From Diphasiastrum complanatum (Eukaryota; Streptophyta; Lycopodiopsida; Lycopodiales; Lycopodiaceae), in contig CM055095.1 in assembly GCA_029204225.1 (NCBI GenBank), forward strand, positions 15,406,049-15,470,048: DNA of 64,000 bases. Direction: 5' to 3'. Of the stretch, positions 58,050-64,000 are shown one piece after another. Position 1 is the stretch's first letter, and each line of letters starts with the position of its first letter. A program made the translations under genes and the position numbers. The notes under the pieces were generated by a model, which made no database searches, was not told where the DNA came from, and saw only the letters and a program-made list of their open reading frames with translations.

Positions 58050-59710
58050 TGTCAAATCTGAACTCTGCGGTAGAACCACTGAAACAATTTACAAATGTAG
58101 TTTCGTTTTTCATTGGTTCCTCCATGTTGTGTATTTCGATGAAATGCTGCTCGTGCTTGCCAGTGTGACTTCTCCATCCCTTGTGATGACCATACACTCA
58201 AGCTTCCATATGTATTTGCAAAAAATGTTATATGATCTCTTAGTATGTGCTGCATATGTCAAAATCATAATGTTAGTCTTATGTTTGGATCTAAATATAT
58301 ATATGAAAATTTGAAAGCATTTTGAAAATTTTATACTAACCATGTAATGAGTGATGTGATCTTCTCCCCATGCTTTTGATACTGCATTAACAAACTCGAC
58401 ACAAGTCCTTTGGACAGCTTTCTTATCAATATCGGAGTATTTTTCTTTTCTTAAAATAGCAATCACTATCACGCTTTTTTCATACATCAACTTTTAGTAC
58501 TCTGGTTTTGCCATCTTTCTCGAAGTCCTGAGTGGCAGCAATAATATATGTCCAGACTGAGTGTTGAATATTAGAAGCCTTACCAGTATGATTTGATAGA
58601 AAACAACGTGCTTTTGCTCCTCCTATGCTTGGCTTAGTTGGCATGTTCCCATTCTTTCTTGAAAGCTTTTCATCTTTTCGAATTTTGACATGTCCTCTAT
58701 GGAGTCTTGCTTTTGATAAAACATCTTCTAATCAAGAGATAGCTTCCTTTGCTAATGATGCTGGCTTAGTATTCCAAGCAAAAACTATATGAAGATAAAT
58801 GATCTTTTCTATTAATCTAACTTCTGCATGATGAGTGCAAACATGCACATCTTTTAAGGGGATAGGCAGCACAGGTTTCCAGTTTGGATCTGCATATTCT
58901 CTAGTAATTTCTATACTCCTAGTACATCTTTTGCCATTTTCATGCAGTACAAACAAGGGTGTTTTGATGTAGCACCGTGAGAGACATTATACATACATTT
59001 CAATGTTCTCAAATCACCTGCTAAGTGCCATTCAACATTGAAGTCTCCAACTCCTGGAACATTGAGAAGTTAGTCCTCCATCCATATGGTCCTTGAGAAT
59101 ATCCATGATAATATATCATGATCCTCTTTCAGCACCTGTCCAAAGAATTAATCAGACTTAGTTTACAATGTATTAATACTATTCAATGAATGTAATGTAA
59201 TAATGAGGCTAGTTACCTAAAACGCTGCCAACCACCATATATCATTTTCTGACTAGACACTGAATTTGAAATCTTCTTGGTTCTCTGTTTGTGATAGAGC
59301 ACCATTCATGAAAGTTATACTAACACTCTCCATCTTCTGCTCTTTCACAATTTCTGACTCATCTAACTTAAGTACTATGATTATTTTGCCATTCACCTTT
59401 TCATAGGTTATATCATAGAATGTGACGATGTATCTCAACAGGTAATTTAGATCAACAAATAAATTGTTTGATGAATTATAGAATATCGATCTTCCATCAG
59501 TTTCATATACCTACTCAATATGAAATGGAGTTCGCTATGACGCGAGATGGAAAGAAGTTGCCCCAAAATCAAACAGTCCTCACGTGATGGCGATATTGGT
59601 GACTGACAGGATATCACAGTGACGCGAGGGATACAAGCTCGTACAGACTGTGACCTAGATTTTCTCGTGGTAGCAATATTGCCTAGAACAGGAAGTGTGG
59701 ACACAAACAA
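58050..59710 (-). pseudogene. Transposase-like gene T, copy 2
   Basis: Minus strand, right to left: DITYEKVNGKIIIVLKLDES at 59438-59250, ending FKFSV and a stop. Then VLKEDHDILSWIFSRT (about 59145) and FNVEWHLAGD. A CLYC motif like that at 51.7 kb follows, then SIEITREYADPNWKPVLPIP, EVRLIEKIIYLHIVFAWNTK (58956-58732) and GEDHITHYM near 58350. Frameshifts and stops are frequent. The protein family is not one I can name; its repetition next to the H3/Ulp1 genes suggests it is the mobility protein of the unit, which is inference. Confidence 0.55.
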
Positions 59711-60379
59711 GAGCTACGGGGAGTGAAAATCGAAAACTAAGCGATAGTTGTAAACTGATCGAACAACATTTATATAGCTAAAACCAATAAAATCCAAGCC
59801 GTACATGCATTGATCCAACAACGGATCAGATCTCACATGCGTAATGTAATCGTCCACATGTGCTAGTCCACACGTGCAACAATACACGTGAATTTGCCAT
59901 TCGGACATGTGCCCACACGTGCGAGAATGCACGTCAATTTACCATTCGACCCCATGTCCACATGTGCAGTTTTACATGTGCGAGTCCACACGTCATTTTT
60001 TGATTCGGCCACGTGTCGCAAGTGCACACATGTGTGAACTTTTTTTGGCTATATAAGTCCATTCCCCATGATTTTTTAGGTTTTTGTTCAATTTTGGTTT
60101 CTTCCTGGAATGCTACCAGAGTACTTGTAGACCCGATATCGCCATTATGTGAGGACCTCCCCCCCCCTCTGACTCAGCTCCTTTCTCGCGTCATAGTGAT
60201 ATCAGCTCATAGTTTTCACTATCGGCATCACACGAGAGAACCCAATATCGTGTGATGTACCGCTATCTTCGCGTCGTAGAGATATCCATCTGTACCACCC
60301 AATATCGCCATCACGCAAACATGTCTATCATTCATCACCATGGTAACACTCTCTCGTCTGGTAGAGATATCCGACCTCA
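59525..60379. promoter_or_regulatory. Divergent intergenic region with inverted motif arrays
   Basis: It lies between gene T (leftward) and H3/Ulp1 copy D (rightward). CGTGATGGCGATATTGG (59583-59599) has an exact 17-base inverted copy at 60299-60315. AGGATATCACAGTGACGCGAG (about 59608) mirrors CTCGCGTCATAGTGATATC (60185). Related sites lie at 60133, 60241, 60268 and 60351. The centre (59835-60030) is full of CACGTG and CACATGTG boxes. The arrangement is symmetrical and matches the layout at 55.6-56.4 kb with different flanking motifs. Confidence 0.7.
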
Positions 60380-62060
60380 ATGGCTCGGATGAAGCAAACC
60401 GCTAGGCTAACTAGCTTTGCTGAGCCAGTCCACTGAACCTGTACGTCCGCAAAGACATGGAAGACCTCGTCGTCCATGGTTGAGGGACATTAGGGGGTTA
60501 CAAAAGAGCACCAAGCTTCCGATCCTGAAAGCAGCCTTGTACTGGGCTGTGAGGGAGGTCACGCAAGATATGACTACTCATCTGCCCTATGCAGTGAGGT
60601 GGAATATCATTGCTTTGGAGGCATTCCATACTGCATACGAGGACTTCCAGAATAAAATGTTTGAGGATTCGATCTTGTGCTCGATACATGCCAAGAGGGT
60701 GACACTGATGCCCAAAGACATGCCATGAGGCTTCGGAACACCTATGACAACATTTTTAAGTCTGGCTTCACACAGAGGCAAGTTCCTCTTGAAAGGGGGC
60801 TTGTCCCATCCCAAAAATAGAGAAAGCAGACACAACCCAAGCGTTCAAAACCCCAGCCTAGGTCTCCCAGCTCTTCACCCTTGCCTCCTCCCATTAAAAA
60901 AGATGTGACAAGTACATCGGCAATTCCATGGGTTGAGAGTCCTCCCGTAACTCCTAGGATCTTGAAATCCAAAGTTCTCCTTCTCAACATGCGGATGATT
61001 TAAATAAATACAATGGTGGACAAGATTGTTTCTGATGTTGATGCAACTGATAAAGAGTTGCATATCAGACTCCCCAATGATCCAAATGACACATTCTTTG
61101 ATTCTGAAAGATACATTGATTTTGATATGTATATAGAAAAAAATAGATGATCTTGGAGGAGAGTTTATGTTTTGTATATATGATATTAATTTTAGAATGC
61201 ATATCAAAGACCCGCATTGTAAGGAGCTAAAGGAGAAGACCTCCCATATCTCCGACATAGTTGCTGAATCTAGGTGTGTATACTATGTACATAAATACAA
61301 ATATACAATCACGAAGGAGATTTTTGTTGTATCTCTATTTTTTGGACATCTGTTGCATAAAGAGAGGAAAGCCAAAAGGCTCTTCAGGCACACAAGCAAG
61401 GAGGCATCAATATTCATCATCCCATACTGTGCAAAGTAAGATATTTTTTTTTTGGAAACTCTTATAGATTTTAGTAATTTATTGCTTCTCATTTGTTGGC
61501 AGCAAACATTGGAGCGTGCACATAATATCTTTGAAAGTGGATTCTGCTGGAAGCTGCACACCTGTGTGCATGACAATGAATTCCTTGAATGCCACCCATT
61601 CCATTGTTAACTCCATGTACAAGAGAATGGTGGGGCTATTGCCAAGCCAGATGGGCTGATTGTAAATATTAACTTAGAGATTGTTGATGAAAAGGTAAAA
61701 GGATCTTTTCACGTTTTTTATTTACATGATGGTATGGAGTTTAAAATTAAACTCACAGACAACAACGGTCCAATCACAAGTCAGGACCCTACCCGGTGGG
61801 AGTTTTGAATTGTATAAAAATATGATCAAAAAGTTCCAAAAAAATCTATGGAAATTGCAGATCCTGTAGCAACCTTCTAAGCCAAATTATCTCCTTCACT
61901 GTTGATGTAGTTGCAACGTATTCAGATTATGTAGAGGACAACGAAATGCATTTCGGCTTTCTACTGTTCCATAAAATGGGTCCTCCTGCAAGGAAACAAA
62001 TGTAACATGATGTGGATTTTTTGGTGTCCAAGTCTCCTGTCCAATCTGAATCTGAATAAG
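60380..62060 (+). pseudogene. Histone H3/CENH3-like domain fused to Ulp1-like protease, copy D
   Basis: The ATG at 60380 opens MARMKQTARLTS, very close to the H3 tail. One frameshift before about 60430 leads to WLRDIRGLQKSTKL, VREVTQDM, RWNIIALEAF and FEDSILCSIHAKRVTLMPKD, the histone fold, then a second frameshift and RLRNTYDNIFKSGFTQR as in copy B. The protease pre-catalytic part is 61018-61436 (ending FIIPYCAK). After an intron (61437-61502) the His exon reads KHWSVHIISLKVDSAGS with MNSLNAT (Asn). The Gln/Cys exon is absent: after 61695 an unrelated sequence follows. So the protease would be dead. Confidence 0.85.
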
Positions 62061-62092
62061 TGATTAGTGAAAGTACAGCTTCTGTATTATCG

Positions 62093-64000
62093 TTATAGCT
62101 CAAAGCATAGTGCTTCGTAGCTTGAATGTACTTTTATACTCTTTGTAGAGTCTTCTAATGTTGTAGTCCTAGATTGGACATGTATTGAGACAGTGTGCTT
62201 ACTACATATGCTAGATGAGGTCATGTGCAGATCATAGAATACATTATAGATCCTATGACAGACTGATAAGGATACCTGCACATTTCTTGCTGATCTGCTT
62301 GAGTTCTGGGGCACATGTCTTTGGACAGCTTTGATCTAGGATCCATAGGTGTGTCTATGGGCTTGCAGTCCACTATGCCATATCTACGTAGTACATTGAT
62401 TAAATAGGACTCTTGGCTTATAGTGATCCTTTTGCTTGCGTGATCTCTATTGATCTCCATACCGAGTAAGTAATGAACTGGGCCTAAATCAGTCATCTCA
62501 AATTCTGATGAAAGCAAAGACTTGTTTTCATGTAGCACCTGATTTGAATTGTTGATAATTAATAAATCATCAACATACAATGCTATAATAACATAGCTTA
62601 CGCTTGAGATACACATTAGAGTCTACGAAGCAAGAAGTGAAATTATGCTACAACAAGAAGTGGTTGATTCTTTCATACCAGGCTCGGGGAGCTTGCTTGA
62701 GGCCATATAGTGCCTTGTGCAATTTACATACCAAATGCTCTTGGCCTTGAAGGACGTAACCTTCTGGTTGATAAATGAATATGTCTTCTTGTATGTATCC
62801 ATGAAGGAACGTTGTTTGGACGTCCATCTAGTGAATGTCTAGACCCTTTACAGTAGCTTATCCAGCAAGGTGCGAATAGATGATGCTTTACCAATGGACT
62901 ACCACTGTACTGAAGGTGTCAGTGTAATCTATTCCATATGCTTGCTCAAATCCTTTACCCACTAAGCGAGCTTTCCATTTGGATACTGATCCATCTGGCT
63001 TAAGCTTTAGCTTGAAGATCCATTTAGAGTCAATATGTTTTATACCTGCAGGAGGATTAACAAGATTTCAGGACTTGTTTTTTATCAAGGAACTATACTT
63101 AGCATCCATTGTAGCCTTCCAGCTATCTACATTTGACGTTGACAATGCTTCTGCAACAGTGGAAGATTCATCATGACTGATAAACGCTTGAGGGATGAAA
63201 TGATTAGGTTGCTGTCGTTGACGTGTAGATCTTCGGACTGTAGGTGCTTGAGTTGATGTTTCTCTTGGGTGAATGACTGTGATAGCTTCATCTTGTGGTT
63301 GAACAGTCATGGGACTAAGCCCATCGATGGTGAATGGAGTTGTTGGGACAAACTCCTGCATTTGAACGTTCGTAGGTTGTTGCCTATCGATGGAAAATGG
63401 AGCTGTTGTGATAGACTCCTGCATTTGCTGCTTCTGCTTGAAATCATGAAACTTGTCTTCAAGGAAGACAACATCACGACTGACTGAGATATGTCCTATG
63501 TCGATATCATAGATACAATATGCCTTGTGTGACGTTGAATAACCGACAAAGATATACTTATAGCTTACTGGGTCTAACTTCTTCCTAAGATCAGACGAAA
63601 TTTGAGCATAGTAGAGACATCCGAATATACGTAAATGTTTCAGACTTGGTTTGTAGTCATAGTAGGCTTCAAAGGGTGTCTTGGAGTCGATTGCGTTCAT
63701 GCTGGAATAATTTTGTAGATAGCAAACTATAAAGATTGCTTCAACCCAAAAGTTCTGGGGTAATTGAGCGTCGACAGTCGCGGATCATGCAGCTTCCAAC
63801 AATGTATGATTCTTTCGCTCACAGCTATGCCATTCTGTTGTGGAGTGTAGCTGGCTGTGAACTGATTGTGCATGCCACATGATGATAGGTAGTCTGCCAT
63901 TTCATTTGATAAGTATTCTCCTCCTGTATCAGACCAAATGGTCTTGATTCTCTAACCAGTTTGGTTCTCAACGAATTGCTTGAACTCCTTGAAGAAATTG
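62093..64000 (-). mobile_element. Ty1/copia element, pol, cut by window end
   Basis: Minus strand, right to left: integrase core (SDTGGEYLSNEMADYLSSCG, YTPQQNGIAVSERNH, about 63970-63790), integrase tail with LRIFGCLYYAQ (63650), and a proline/glutamine linker. Reverse transcriptase begins [20 protein letters not shown] (63000); its YVDD box is ALYVDDLLIINNS (about 62570), and LGPVHYLLGMEI precedes RNase H. The end is degraded by 62093. A stop splits the frame at 63068, and others follow. Neither LTR is in the window. Confidence 0.93.

Noticed and set aside
43282-62060. Maverick/Polinton or integrated giant virus
   Set aside because: Those also have adenovirus-like proteases or histones, but no DNA polymerase B, capsid, packaging ATPase or retroviral-type integrase is visible here, and the genes contain plant-type introns.

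Overview
This window is nuclear DNA from a land plant with a large, repeat-rich genome. The evidence is one split host gene for a plastid-targeted PpiC/rhodanese protein (Arabidopsis STR12 type) plus typical plant Ty1/copia, Ty3/gypsy chromovirus and hAT (DUF659) elements. I cannot fix the species; a fern or lycophyte-like genome is a guess.

Layout. 1-11.4 kb is transposon debris: a degenerate repeat, copia fragments on both strands, long CT/AC microsatellites and a transposon-type ORF. 11.6-41.85 kb is one host gene on the + strand, with eight exons that join in frame and encode about 321 residues. Its fourth intron is 20.3 kb and holds a nest of elements: a decayed gypsy element (LTRs near 21.1 and 34.5 kb) carrying a decayed hAT copy and, at 27401-33708, a young chromovirus with LTRs identical by eye, a CTCTC target duplication, and one stop codon in its gag-pol frame.

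The most unusual part is about 43.3-62.1 kb. A gene I do not recognise ('X', + strand, three exons) occurs three times. Each copy converges on a minus-strand gene for a Ulp1-like cysteine protease. In at least two of the four protease copies the N-terminal part is a histone H3-like domain, with an H3-type N-terminal tail (M-x-R-x-K-Q-T-x-R) and a histone fold that looks closer to centromeric H3 (CENH3) than to canonical H3. A third copy keeps a weaker histone-fold-like segment. Between these lie an unknown gene 'Y' and a transposase-like gene 'T' (motif CLYC). The two divergent intergenic regions of this block carry dense arrays of short repeated motifs around clusters of CACGTG. I infer a family of large DNA transposons, or an integrated element of similar complexity, that has acquired an H3/CENH3-like domain fused to a SUMO-protease-like domain. 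Most copies are damaged; X copy C is almost open.

62.1-64 kb is a copia element on the minus strand that runs off the window.
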